A DNA stretch of 64,000 nt from JANPLN01 sp041736155. Its GTDB lineage: Bacteria > Bdellovibrionota > Bdellovibrionia > Bdellovibrionales > JAGQZY01. The stretch lies in NCBI GenBank assembly GCA_041736155.1, contig JBGSUL010000032.1:191795-255794 (forward strand). Direction: 5' to 3'. Position numbers and translations under genes: made by a program. The notes beneath the pieces were generated by a model. It had not been told where the DNA came from. It worked only from the letters and a program-made list of their open reading frames with translations, and ran no database searches. Positions 1 through 9,948 of the stretch are shown piece after piece (within the stretch, counting starts at the first letter, position 1; every line of letters begins with the position of its first letter).

Positions 1-134
1 TGTTCTGCATGCAGAGCAATAACGCCTCCGCGACCCGGTTGCTTTTGAGCAGATCGTGCATAGGGCTGGTACTCAAACATGCTGGCACAGCCGACGATGA
101 GTAAAAAGAGGGGTAGTATCAAAATCATTTTCAT
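1..134 (-). CDS. Partial lipoprotein, N-terminus only
   Basis: The first 44 codons of a minus-strand gene that leaves the window at base 1. The translation begins MKMILILPLFLLIVGC, a type II signal peptide with lipobox IVGC and the lipidated cysteine at residue 16, followed by a polar region. A GGAG Shine-Dalgarno lies just upstream of the ATG. The +2 residue is Ala, which under the E. coli Lol rule would send the lipoprotein to the outer membrane. It is divergent from prkA. Too little is visible to name a family. Confidence 0.75.
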   Translation of the reverse strand, partial: MKMILILPLFLLIVGCASMFEYQPYARSAQKQPGRGGVIALHAE

Positions 135-496
135 TTGTTCTCCTTGGTGAGGGGTTTGACGATTAATATGCGATGCAACGCCTGGACAGGCAAAAAAATC
201 GAAGGTCGCGTATAAAAAAGGAGGCACAAACTGTGCTTCTGTGAACACATAAAAGCAAAAGTGAGGTCAACTTACTGGAAACACAGGACCTCTTGAGAAC
301 AACAAAACTGAGCGGTCGTTGCATAACAGAATCTTCTAGTTGGCATAACAAAATACGATCAAAATAATGTCTCGCCCATTCACCGGAAAACCTAGACGAC
401 TGTCTAAAGATAGAGCGAATTCCGAGACACATACGGACTAAAATTGAGTCTCAAATTCAGATGGTGCATAATAGTAGATGCGAGCCAGGAGGGATC
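135..496. promoter_or_regulatory. Intergenic region upstream of prkA with a direct repeat
   Basis: About 360 bases separate the divergent lipoprotein gene and prkA. No credible gene is seen; the one open frame here (163-432, minus) has no Shine-Dalgarno and a composition unlike its neighbours. The visible structure is a direct repeat GCATAACARAAT at 321-332 and 343-354, with starts 22 bases apart, and a GAGGTC...GACCTC inverted repeat near 265-294. These could be operator sequences for prkA, but no promoter boxes are convincing. Confidence 0.35.
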
Positions 497-2569
497 ATGA
501 CCATCACTTTGACAGATATTCTAAAGGGTTGGAAGGGTAACGAGGACTTTAAAGACCTCACATGGACAGGGGGCTTTGACGACTATCTAAAGGTCGTGAA
601 GCAACATCCAAAAATCACCCGCAATGCATACCAAAGAATGTACGACATGATTCTGGAGCACAAGTCTTCTGAATACGTGGATACAAAAAAGAAAGTCACT
701 CGTTACCATTTTTTTGATGATATCGAAAATGATGGCAAAGACGGTGTCTTTGGTCTCGACATTCCACTGATGAAATTAGTGAACGTTTTAAAAGCCGCCT
801 CTCTGGGTTACGGCACGGAAAAACGTGTGATCCTTCTGCACGGCCCCGTGGGAAGTGCTAAGTCGACCATCTGTCGTCGATTAAAAAAAGGCTTAGAACA
901 ATACTCACGCACAGAAAACGGCGCTCTCTACACTTTTGAGTGGGTCGATGAGGCCGGCGAACTTTCGGGTCTGCTCGGTGTGAATGTGAAAAGTTTCCCA
1001 AGCCCAATGCACGAAGAACCACTTCTTTTAATCCCAACGGCTCTACGCCCTAAGGTGGAAGAAGAAATCAATCGTGGCATGCAAGGTGAGTATCGCATTA
1101 AAATCGAAGGAGAGCTTTCTCCGCCAAGTCGCTTTATTTTCCGTGGACTGATGGAAAGATACAATGGCGATCTCACTAAAGTATTAAGCCATGTGCGTGT
1201 GAAGAGAATGGTGCTCAGCGAAGCTGATCGTATTGGGATTGGTACGTTCCAACCAAAAGACGAAAAGAATCAAGACAGCACAGAACTTACCGGTGATTTG
1301 AACTATCGTAAAATTGCTGAGTATGGATCGGATTCTGATCCGCGCGCCTTTAACTTTGATGGAGAATTCAACGTTGCTAACCGTGGGATGATTGAATTTG
1401 TCGAAGTGTTAAAGCTCGATGTGGCCTTCCTTTATGATCTTCTTGGCGCTTCGCAAGAACACGTGGTGAAGCCTAAGAAATTTGCACAAACTCACATTGA
1501 TGAAGTGATCATTGGTCATACCAACGAGCCTGAGTATCGTAAATTGCAAAACAACGAATTTATGGAAGCTCTTCGCGATCGTACAGTGAAGATTGATGTT
1601 CCTTATATTACTAAATTGCGCGAAGAGATTAAGATCTATGAAAAGGATTTTAATAAAAAACGCATTCGTGGCGTGAGCATTGCGCCGCACACGATTGAAG
1701 TAGCTGCCATGTGGGCTATTTTGACCCGTCTAGAAAAGCCCAAAAAGGCTAATCTGACTCGTCTACAAAAAATGAAACTTTACGATGGTAAAACTCTGCC
1801 GAATTATACAGAGGACAATATTAAAGAACTGCGTAAAGACACAATACGTGAGGGTTTAGAGGGGATTTCTCCTCGTTACATCCAAGACAAAATTTCCAAT
1901 TCGCTCATTCAAGCTCAGCAGAACAACCGGGGTTCGGTGAATCCGTTTATGGTCCTGAACGAGCTCGAGTCGGGATTAAAGCATCACTCGTTGTTGTCCA
2001 ATGAAGAACTGAAAAAAGAATACCGCGAACTGATTGATGTGGTCCGTAAAGAGTACGAAGAGATTATTAAGTCGGAAGTACAAAGAGCGATCAGTGCCGA
2101 CGAAGGCGCTTTGGGCCGCTTGTGCGGGAACTACATCGACAACGTGAAGGCTTACACTCAGCGCGAGCGCGTGAAAAATCCTTTCACGGGTCGTGATGAG
2201 GAGCCCAACGAGCGCTTGATGCGTGCGGTGGAAGAAAAAATTGATATCCCTGAGTCGCGTAAAGATGATTTCCGTCGGGAGATCATGAATTACATCGGCG
2301 CCATCTCTCTCGAAGGGAAAAAATTTGATTACAAAATGAACGAGCGTCTTCATAAGGCTCTCGAACTTAAACTTTTCGAAGATCAAAAAGATAGCATCAA
2401 GCTGACTTCTTTGGTTACTTCTGAAGTAGACAAAGAAACCCAAGAGAAGATCGACATTGTTAAAGGTCGATTGATCAAAGATTTTGGATACGATGAGATT
2501 TCAGCCACGGATGTTCTCCAGTATGTTGCGAGCATTTTTGCTCGAGGAGATGTGAAAGAGAATAAGTAG
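497..2569 (+). CDS. prkA: PrkA/YeaG family AAA-type serine protein kinase
   Basis: 690 residues, close to the usual length of the PrkA/YeaG family. These cytoplasmic AAA-domain proteins act in stress and stationary-phase responses; E. coli YeaG has kinase activity and works with YeaH. A P-loop GPVGSAKS lies at about residues 116-123, followed by a long family-typical AAA and C-terminal helical region that includes GEFNVANRG. The start is placed at ATG 497 because AGGAGGG sits six bases upstream; an earlier in-frame ATG at 461 has no ribosome site. It heads a three-gene operon with yeaH 20 bases downstream and then spoVR, the arrangement known from many proteobacteria. Family assignment is confident; in vivo targets are unknown. 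Confidence 0.95.
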   Translation: MTITLTDILKGWKGNEDFKDLTWTGGFDDYLKVVKQHPKITRNAYQRMYDMILEHKSSEYVDTKKKVTRYHFFDDIENDGKDGVFGLDIPLMKLVNVLKAASLGYGTEKRVILLHGPVGSAKSTICRRLKKGLEQYSRTENGALYTFEWVDEAGELSGLLGVNVKSFPSPMHEEPLLLIPTALRPKVEEEINRGMQGEYRIKIEGELSPPSRFIFRGLMERYNGDLTKVLSHVRVKRMVLSEADRIGIGTFQPKDEKNQDSTELTGDLNYRKIAEYGSDSDPRAFNFDGEFNVANRGMIEFVEVLKLDVAFLYDLLGASQEHVVKPKKFAQTHIDEVIIGHTNEPEYRKLQNNEFMEALRDRTVKIDVPYITKLREEIKIYEKDFNKKRIRGVSIAPHTIEVAAMWAILTRLEKPKKANLTRLQKMKLYDGKTLPNYTEDNIKELRKDTIREGLEGISPRYIQDKISNSLIQAQQNNRGSVNPFMVLNELESGLKHHSLLSNEELKKEYRELIDVVRKEYEEIIKSEVQRAISADEGALGRLCGNYIDNVKAYTQRERVKNPFTGRDEEPNERLMRAVEEKIDIPESRKDDFRREIMNYIGAISLEGKKFDYKMNERLHKALELKLFEDQKDSIKLTSLVTSEVDKETQEKIDIVKGRLIKDFGYDEISATDVLQYVASIFARGDVKENK

Positions 2570-2589
2570 AGTCGAACACCAGGAGTAGT

Positions 2590-3684
2590 ATGTCCATTCG
2601 TAGGGACCAGAGCCGATTTCGCGATATAGTGCGTGGTAAAATTCGTGAGAATTTTAAAAAATACGTCACGCACGATGAACTGATCGGCAAGAGAGAAAAT
2701 GATTACGTAAAAATACCCGTGCCCTACATTGATATCCCACGCTTTAAATATGGCCCGAAACAACAGGGTGGCGTGGGACAAGGTGATGGCAAAGACGGTG
2801 ATCCTGTCGGTGGTGAAAAACAGCCAGGACAGGGCGAAGCTGGCAGTGATCCCGGTGAACACAGCCTCGAAGTGGATATTTCTTTTGATGAGCTCGCCGA
2901 TATTTTAGGCGAAGAATTGCAATTGCCGCGCATCGAACCTAAAGGCGGCAAAATCCAAAGTGAAAAAACCAATTACACAGGAATGGCGCCCGCAGGGCCG
3001 GATTCTTTGCGACATTTTAAGACTTCGTACAAACGTGCCCTCAAAAGATATATTTCGAGCGGTGTGTATGATCCTAAAAATCCTGTTGTTGTACCTATTC
3101 GTGCGGACTTCCGGTATCGTTCTTTCAAAACGACAGCTCAGCCACAGGCTAACGCCGTGGTGATTTATATCATGGACGTCTCGGGTTCCATGGGCGAAGA
3201 GCAAAAAGAAATTGTGCGACTCGAGAGTTTTTGGATTAATACATGGTTGAAGAAACATTACAAAGGTTTAGAAACTCGTTTTATCGTGCACGATGCAGCG
3301 GCCAAAGAAGTGGATGAAGAGACCTTTTTCCGCACCAGCGAATCAGGTGGCACCTTGATCAGTTCCGCGTTCAAGCTCTGTCGCGATATGATTGCTCAAG
3401 ATTATCCCGCCGATCAATGGAATATTTATCCTTTTCATTTCAGTGATGGAGACAACTGGAGCAGTGACGATACCAAGCTGTGTCTCAAAATGCTGACCGA
3501 AGAGATATTACCCAAAGTGAATTTTTTTGGCTACGGGCAAGTGGAAAGCAAATACGGCAGCGGCCAGTTCTATAAAGATCTCGAAAAAGAGTTCACTGGT
3601 GTGGATAAAGTTGTATTGAGTCGGATTAAAAACAAAGAACATATCTTAGGGTCTATTAAAGACTTCCTGGGAAAGGCGCGATAG
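2590..3684 (+). CDS. yeaH: YeaH/YhbH family protein (DUF444, von Willebrand A-like)
   Basis: 364 residues of the UPF0229/DUF444 family. The N-terminal region is basic, residues about 55-95 form a Gly/Gln/Asp-rich linker, and the C-terminal half is a von Willebrand factor A-like domain with the metal-site motif DVSGS at about 196-200 and a downstream GGT. The family is genetically linked to PrkA kinases; YeaH is thought to work with YeaG, but its biochemical role is not settled. The start ATG has a strong AGGAG site. It lies 20 bases after prkA and 8 bases before spoVR, so all three are probably cotranscribed. Confidence 0.93.
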   Translation: MSIRRDQSRFRDIVRGKIRENFKKYVTHDELIGKRENDYVKIPVPYIDIPRFKYGPKQQGGVGQGDGKDGDPVGGEKQPGQGEAGSDPGEHSLEVDISFDELADILGEELQLPRIEPKGGKIQSEKTNYTGMAPAGPDSLRHFKTSYKRALKRYISSGVYDPKNPVVVPIRADFRYRSFKTTAQPQANAVVIYIMDVSGSMGEEQKEIVRLESFWINTWLKKHYKGLETRFIVHDAAAKEVDEETFFRTSESGGTLISSAFKLCRDMIAQDYPADQWNIYPFHFSDGDNWSSDDTKLCLKMLTEEILPKVNFFGYGQVESKYGSGQFYKDLEKEFTGVDKVVLSRIKNKEHILGSIKDFLGKAR

Positions 3685-3692
3685 GACACTAG

Positions 3693-5174
<1,482 letters not shown>

Positions 5175-5185
5175 ATACGAGATTC

Positions 5186-5231
5186 TTCGCTTTGCTCAGA
5201 ATGACGGATTGTCAGACTGAGCGTGAGCGAA
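5186..5231. terminator. Hairpin between convergent spoVR and GMP reductase-type genes
   Basis: TTCGCTTTGCTCAG at 5186-5199 pairs with CTGAGCGTGAGCGAA at 5217-5231, with one small bulge. It sits between two convergent genes and could end transcription from both sides, although no long T-run follows. The left arm belongs to the dispersed TTCGCTTTGCTCAG family also seen near 7625 and 8345. Confidence 0.5.
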
Positions 5232-5243
5232 GGAGCGCCGTCT

Positions 5244-6257
5244 TTATCTCTTCGCGCGATCCAAACCATGCGCGCCACTCTCTTTTTGTGACGCTGCCGT
5301 AATCACATTGTAAGATAATTTGCGTTGCAGCTCTTGCACATTGATTGCGCCAGCATAGGTCAGACCCGAGCGCAGACCACCGCGAATATCCGCGATGATC
5401 GACTCGTGGTTCTCACGATACGGAACCTTGAATGCTACGCCCTCAGCGGTTTTCCACTCGGGCATGGCTCCAAATTGATCTTCGACGGCTTCAAGCGACG
5501 CCATTCCTCGATAGGATTTTACTTTTTCGCCAGACTCCAAAGTTTCCACGGCACCGGGTGTCGGCGTGGTGCCCGAGAGCATTCCACCGATCATCACAAA
5601 GTCTGCTCCAAAGGCGAGGGCTTTCACCACATCGCCGGGAGTGCGCAAGCCACCATCGGCAATGATTGAACGATCCACACGCGAGCACTCTTTAATACTT
5701 TGCAGAGTGGGAACTCCAAATCCCGTTTTGATACGAGTGGTGCATGCGGAGCCACCGCCGATGCCGACTTTAATAATGTCGGCACCACAAGCGGCCAAAT
5801 AATCAGCTCCTGCATAGGTGGCAACGTTTCCTGCAACGAGGCAACGATCTTTAATGACTTCGCGTAAATGTTTGATTTGTTTTCCTACGTATTGAGCATG
5901 GGCGTGAGCGACGTCGATCAAAAAGTAATCGGCGCCGGCATCCACAAGAGCCACGGCTCTTTGCAATTCGTACTCACTGACACCGACAGAAACAAAAGTG
6001 GGGAATTTACATTTTTTAAATTCTTCGACGTTTTTTTCGATATTCATAAAACGATGGAGAGAGCCCATACCGCCATTTTTACCCATGAAGTTAGCCATTT
6101 CACTCTCGGTAATGGTGTCCATATTGGCAGAGATGACAGGAAGTTGCAGGGAGAGTTTTTTGGTCTTATCAGTGACCGCGATCTCCACGTCTCGGCGAGA
6201 CATGTGGTGGTTGTAGCCAGGTACCAATAAAATATCATCAAATGTAATTGCTTCCAT
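5244..6257 (-). CDS. guaC: GMP reductase-type IMPDH/GMPR family enzyme without CBS domains
   Basis: 337 residues, the length of GMP reductase (about 340) and much shorter than CBS-containing IMP dehydrogenase (about 490). GMP reductase converts GMP to IMP with NADPH. The fold motifs are present: SANMDT near residue 45, the catalytic loop GGGSACTTR with Cys near 172, ADGGLRTPGD and GGMLSGT. The GGLRSGLTYAGA ending and the lack of an IMPDH RYFQ-type flap favour GMP reductase, although a CBS-less IMP dehydrogenase is possible. Two adjacent ATGs exist (6260 and 6257); the second is chosen because AGGGGG then lies five bases away. Convergent with spoVR. Confidence 0.75.
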   Translation of the reverse strand: MEAITFDDILLVPGYNHHMSRRDVEIAVTDKTKKLSLQLPVISANMDTITESEMANFMGKNGGMGSLHRFMNIEKNVEEFKKCKFPTFVSVGVSEYELQRAVALVDAGADYFLIDVAHAHAQYVGKQIKHLREVIKDRCLVAGNVATYAGADYLAACGADIIKVGIGGGSACTTRIKTGFGVPTLQSIKECSRVDRSIIADGGLRTPGDVVKALAFGADFVMIGGMLSGTTPTPGAVETLESGEKVKSYRGMASLEAVEDQFGAMPEWKTAEGVAFKVPYRENHESIIADIRGGLRSGLTYAGAINVQELQRKLSYNVITAASQKESGAHGLDRAKR

Positions 6258-6348
6258 CATTTCCCCCTTGCAAGCGCTTTAGCCGGCTATCGATCCTTCC
6301 AAAAACCCCAGAAAATTTCAATAGAAGAATAACCTCACAGAGCATTGC

Positions 6349-6411
6349 AAAAAGGTACGCCGATCCTTTTTGCGACCGTCCGAGTCGCAAAAAGGATCGG
6401 CGTACCTTTTT
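6349..6411. repeat. Perfect 28-bp inverted repeat (AAAAAGGTACG family)
   Basis: The arms at 6349-6376 and 6384-6411 are exact reverse complements over 28 bases, separated by a 7-base loop CGTCCGA. Each arm begins or ends with the AAAAAGGTACG / CGTACCTTTTT block that recurs in the palindromes at 56866-56926. It lies between the divergent guaC-type and RNA methyltransferase genes, so it is not an obvious terminator; a mobile palindromic repeat or a protein-binding site fits better. Confidence 0.85.
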
Positions 6412-6436
6412 GTCGCACGACGCATTATAGAAGGTT

Positions 6437-7582
6437 ATGGAAGAGCGGTTTAGCGGGAAAGTGCGGGATATTTCTTCGGAAGGTCACGGAGTGGTGGATC
6501 ACCCTTCTGGCATGGTGTTTTTTGTCAAAGGCACCTGGCCTGGTGACGAAGGTGAATTTATTGTCGAGTCCCGACAGAAAAAATATGGCAGTGCACGAGT
6601 GGGGGAGCTGACCGTACACTCTCCGGATCGTCGTGAGGTTCCTTGCCCGCATTTAGGATGGCAGGTCGGCCGCTGTGGTGGTTGCGCTTGGATGATCGCC
6701 ACAGAGGAGTCGCAGCTGTTTTACAAACAAAAACGTGTACAGTATTTACTCGAACGCAACCAGCTCATCTCGGCGCAAACAAGAGTGCTGCCGATTGCAG
6801 CTTCGGCAAAATCTTTGGGCTATCGCAATCGGGCGCAATTTAAAACCGATGGAAAAAAACTCGGCTACGTTTCTCCCCAAAGCAAGGTGATTGCCGAAAT
6901 ACAAGACTGTGTGATTTTGACAGAAAAAAATCGCGAGACCTTCCAAAACCTACTCAAGAAATTACCGCAGCCAGATTGGAAACCAGAAGGTCGCTATTTG
7001 TGGAGTTACATCGATATCGATGAAGGTGTCACAGCCGGGTCAGTGATGGTGAATCAGCGGCGCCCTTTTCGCCAAGCCAACAACGAGCAAAATCAGTTTA
7101 TGAAATCTTGGCTGAACGAAAAAATCAAAAATGAAAACAAAAATGCGAGAGTGGTGGAGCTCTTTGCAGGTTCTGGGAATTTCACGCGTGTATTTGTCGA
7201 AGAAGGCTTTGAGTATATTTACAGTGCAGAGATGGACCAGAGCGCGGTCAAAAACCTGCAAGCTCATGATTGGCCAGGCGTACAAGGCTTTGTGGCTGAT
7301 TTGTATCGGCCTGAGGAATGGAAAAAAATGCCGGTGGATGTGCGCTCTGCCGAGTTATTATTTCTCGATCCACCTCGGGAAGGATTTTCGCTTCTGGAAA
7401 AGTATGTGGAAAGCTTCCCAAACCTCAAAAAAATTATTTATATTTCCTGCGAACCTTACGAGTGGGCTCAAAATATTCGTGGGCTCGTACAAAAACAATG
7501 GCGCCTGAGCGAAGTTCAACCTGTGGACCAGTTTCCGCAAACTCCTCATGTAGAATTGGTTTCTGTTTTAGAGCGCCATTAA
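6437..7582 (+). CDS. TrmA/RlmC/RlmD family RNA (uracil-5-)-methyltransferase
   Basis: 381 residues. An N-terminal TRAM-like beta domain (about 1-60) is followed by a cysteine set C70, C80, C83 plus a later Cys in IQDCVIL, expected to hold the 4Fe-4S cluster of this family. The C-terminal SAM domain carries FRQAN, ELFAGSGNFT, DPPREG, the catalytic-cysteine motif YISCEP and QTPHVELV. The enzyme should methylate C5 of a uridine in tRNA or 23S rRNA; the iron-sulfur ligands favour an RlmC/RlmD-type rRNA target over TrmA, but the exact site cannot be read from sequence. A GAAGG site precedes the ATG. The gene stands alone and is followed by a hairpin. Confidence 0.9.
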   Translation: MEERFSGKVRDISSEGHGVVDHPSGMVFFVKGTWPGDEGEFIVESRQKKYGSARVGELTVHSPDRREVPCPHLGWQVGRCGGCAWMIATEESQLFYKQKRVQYLLERNQLISAQTRVLPIAASAKSLGYRNRAQFKTDGKKLGYVSPQSKVIAEIQDCVILTEKNRETFQNLLKKLPQPDWKPEGRYLWSYIDIDEGVTAGSVMVNQRRPFRQANNEQNQFMKSWLNEKIKNENKNARVVELFAGSGNFTRVFVEEGFEYIYSAEMDQSAVKNLQAHDWPGVQGFVADLYRPEEWKKMPVDVRSAELLFLDPPREGFSLLEKYVESFPNLKKIIYISCEPYEWAQNIRGLVQKQWRLSEVQPVDQFPQTPHVELVSVLERH

Positions 7583-7594
7583 TACCCAACCTTT

Positions 7595-7638
7595 CTGAGT
7601 AAAGCGAAAGATCTGCGCAGGTTCTTCGCTTTGCTCAG
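7595..7638 (+). terminator. Possible terminator hairpin after the RNA methyltransferase gene
   Basis: CTGAGTAAAGCGAA at 7595-7608 pairs with TTCGCTTTGCTCAG at 7625-7638, with one bulged base. It lies 12 bases after the methyltransferase stop. There is no T-run, so the terminator role is uncertain. The right arm is another copy of the TTCGCTTTGCTCAG repeat. Confidence 0.45.
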
Positions 7639-7667
7639 TAAAGTTGCGATGCATTGTCTCAAAACAA

Positions 7668-7692
7668 AAAGGCCCACCGATGGCGAGCCTTC
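7668..7692 (-). terminator. Intrinsic terminator for the small secreted protein gene
   Basis: Read on the minus strand, this is an AAGGCTCGCC / GGTGGGCCTT hairpin with an ATC loop, followed by TTTTTG. It is nearly identical to the hairpin at 8398-8422 after glnA. A second GC-rich stem, CCTTCGGGG...CCCCTAGGAAGG, lies at 7699-7724 directly next to the stop codon of the same gene. Confidence 0.75.
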
Positions 7693-7727
7693 TTAGATCC
7701 TTCGGGGTATGCCCCTAGGAAGGTTTG

Positions 7728-8246
7728 TTAGAAAGTCTCAGTGATAACTACGTCTAATTTAACTTCACAAACATAATTGCCGTTGCTCATAAAACCGAGA
7801 TCTGTGAGAGATTTAATACGTCCCGCAACTTTGACATCGCAGTCGACTCCGCCGTCATGATAACATTGGCGAATGCCATTTTCTTCGGTCGTCGTAACAA
7901 ACTTAGCGAGAAGATCCTTGTATTCACCGCAGTTGTTGTAAGGGCCTCTATTAAATTTTTGGGTTTCTTCATAAACGACGGACTTAATTTGTGGTTTTGT
8001 CGAAGTTTGATTGAGGGCGACTTTGACGTCGAGTTTGAGGCTATCGATCTCTCTTAAAACTTCTGAATACTTTTTGAAATCGTCGATTTCGAGTTTGCGA
8101 TAATCAATGCTGTAGAGTTTATCGTAAACAACTTGCAAACGATCGACCAATGCCTCTGGAGTATCTTTTACTTCCGTATCGGCAGCCATAGATAAAGACG
8201 AAAAGCTTAGAATTGCAGTAACTAATATTAATATAAGTTTGTTCAT
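7728..8246 (-). CDS. Small secreted protein, unknown function
   Basis: 172 residues with a clear N-terminal signal peptide (MNKLILILVTAILSFSSLSMA, cleavage after AMA). The mature part is polar, with a helical stretch (about 30-85) and then a cysteine-containing domain with Cys in NNCGEY, QCYHDG, DCDV and VCEV, which could form two disulfides in the periplasm. AAGGGGG precedes the ATG. It is transcribed alone in the same direction as glnA, which lies upstream, and each of the two genes has its own terminator. I do not recognise the family. Confidence 0.8.
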   Translation of the reverse strand: MNKLILILVTAILSFSSLSMAADTEVKDTPEALVDRLQVVYDKLYSIDYRKLEIDDFKKYSEVLREIDSLKLDVKVALNQTSTKPQIKSVVYEETQKFNRGPYNNCGEYKDLLAKFVTTTEENGIRQCYHDGGVDCDVKVAGRIKSLTDLGFMSNGNYVCEVKLDVVITETF

Positions 8247-8397
8247 TTTTCCCCCTTAGGAAGCTCCTATATGATGGGGGCTGATTTTAAAGTCAAAATA
8301 TAATTTGGTTGGACGCGACTTTATAAATTTTTTTTGCGAAGATCCTTCGCTTTGCTCAGGACGACAGCACGACGCGAGAAGGTTCTGGTGCCAATAA

Positions 8398-8422
8398 AAA
8401 AGGCCCACCGATGGTGAGCCTT
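8398..8422 (-). terminator. Intrinsic terminator after glnA
   Basis: On the minus strand AAAGGCTCACC, loop ATC, then GGTGGGCCTTTTTT: a stable stem with a T-run, 50 bases beyond the glnA stop. The neighbouring stretch 8341-8370 holds another TTCGCTTTGCTCAGGACGAC repeat copy, and 8435-8465 a related GATCCTTCGGG...GATGACGG segment. Confidence 0.8.
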
Positions 8423-8471
8423 TGAGGTCCTTCGCGAGATCCTTCGGGCCATGCCCTCAAGATGACGGACT

Positions 8472-9884
8472 TTACAGGTCGTAGTACATGTGGAATTCAT
8501 ACGGTGTTGGGCGCATTTGGATCGGCAACACTTCTTTGTCCATTTTGTACGTGACCCAGTTTTCGATAAAGTCTTTGCTGAACACTTCACCCTTTAACAA
8601 GAAGTCGTGCTTCTGTGTCAGGTTCGCGAGTGTTTGCTCAAGCGTTCCTGGGATCGACGGAACTTTGGCCGCTTCTTGCGGAGGAAGCCCGTAAATGTCT
8701 TTATCTAGTGGATCACCGGGATGTATGCGATTTTGAATGCCATCAATACCGGCCATCAACAGAGCAGCAAACGACAAGTAAGGATTGGATCCCGAATCAG
8801 GTGTGCGGAACTCAATACGTTTTGCGGCCGGGCTGTCGCCGGTATTGGGAATACGAATCGCCGCTGAGCGGTTTTTAAAACTGTAAGCCAATTTAATTGG
8901 CGCTTCAAAACCCGGGACCAAACGTTTGTAGGAGTTCGTAATCGGGTTGGTGAAGGCGCAAAGAGAGGGTGCGTGTTTTAAAATTCCACCGACAAAAAAC
9001 AAGGCCGTTTCGGAAAGTCCTGCGTACTGATTTCCAGCAAACAAGTTTTTGCCACCTTTCCACAAAGACATATGCACGTGCTGTCCAGAGCCATTGTCAC
9101 CAAACAGAGGTTTTGGCATAAACGTTGCTGTTTTTCCATGGCGACGGGCCACGTTTTTCACGACATATTTAAACCATTGAAGATCATCGGCGGATTTGAC
9201 CAGTTCATTGAACTGATAATTGATTTCGCACTGAGCACAAGCCACTTCATAGTGATGGCGCTCTACAGTCATGCCGAGTTTTTCTAATTCCAAACAAATT
9301 TCTGTGCGCATATCGTGGAGATCATCCGTCGGCATGGCCGCGAAATAACCTTCTTTGTGACGAGGTTTAAAACCGAGATTGCTGCCGCCTTCATCGCGGC
9401 CACTGTTCCAGGCGCCCGAGACGGAATCGATTTGATAAAAACCACCGTACTGATTTTGGTTATAACGAATGTCATCAAAGATAAAAAACTCAGCTTCGGG
9501 TCCAAAGTAGGCGGTGTCGGCAATGCCTGTGGAGTTGAGATAAGCCAATGCTTTTTTCGCCAGTTGGCGAGAGTCGCGATCGTAAGGAGTCAGAGTCTCC
9601 GGCATCACCACATCACAGAGTAGAGACACGGTGGGGATCTGAGAGAACGGATCCATTTTTGTGGTGCTCGGATCAGGCATCAGCACCATGTCGGATTCGT
9701 TGATGGCGCGCCAGCCGCGGCACGAAGAACCATCAAAACCCATACCTTCTTCGAAAATATCGGATTTCATTTTATGAATCGGGATGGTCAAATGTTGCCA
9801 TGTTCCGATCATATCGGTGAACTTCAGATCCACCATTTGCGCGCCTTGTTTGTAGGCGTAATCAATACTTTCTTGGGGCGTCAT
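8472..9884 (-). CDS. glnA: Glutamine synthetase, type I
   Basis: 470 residues, the normal length of GSI-beta dodecameric glutamine synthetase, which makes glutamine from glutamate, ammonia and ATP. Family landmarks: GFDGSSCRGW, the metal-site FGPEAEFFIFD, NGSGQHVHMSLW, the latch-region NRSAAIRIP and EFRTPDSGSNPY. The tyrosine in IYGLPP, about 70 residues from the C-terminus, is placed like the adenylylated Tyr397 of E. coli, so covalent regulation is likely. The ATG has a GGAG site seven bases upstream. It lies 64 bases after glnB in the same direction, so a glnB-glnA transcript is likely. Confidence 0.97.
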   Translation of the reverse strand: MTPQESIDYAYKQGAQMVDLKFTDMIGTWQHLTIPIHKMKSDIFEEGMGFDGSSCRGWRAINESDMVLMPDPSTTKMDPFSQIPTVSLLCDVVMPETLTPYDRDSRQLAKKALAYLNSTGIADTAYFGPEAEFFIFDDIRYNQNQYGGFYQIDSVSGAWNSGRDEGGSNLGFKPRHKEGYFAAMPTDDLHDMRTEICLELEKLGMTVERHHYEVACAQCEINYQFNELVKSADDLQWFKYVVKNVARRHGKTATFMPKPLFGDNGSGQHVHMSLWKGGKNLFAGNQYAGLSETALFFVGGILKHAPSLCAFTNPITNSYKRLVPGFEAPIKLAYSFKNRSAAIRIPNTGDSPAAKRIEFRTPDSGSNPYLSFAALLMAGIDGIQNRIHPGDPLDKDIYGLPPQEAAKVPSIPGTLEQTLANLTQKHDFLLKGEVFSKDFIENWVTYKMDKEVLPIQMRPTPYEFHMYYDL

Positions 9885-9948
9885 ATTTTACTCCTTTGTC
9901 CTTGCGAGGGGACATAATCAGTTTGGGTTTTATATAAAAAATTTTAAG

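Noticed and set aside
163..432. 89-codon minus-strand open frame upstream of prkA
   Set aside because: No ribosome site, Cys/Arg/Ser-rich composition and no fold signal; lies over the probable regulatory region.
461..496. Earlier ATG for prkA
   Set aside because: No Shine-Dalgarno; the ATG at 497 has AGGAGGG and matches the family start.
1976..2862. Two long minus-strand frames (155 and 159 codons) opposite prkA and yeaH
   Set aside because: Fully antisense to confidently identified genes; Phe/Leu-rich translations typical of reverse frames.
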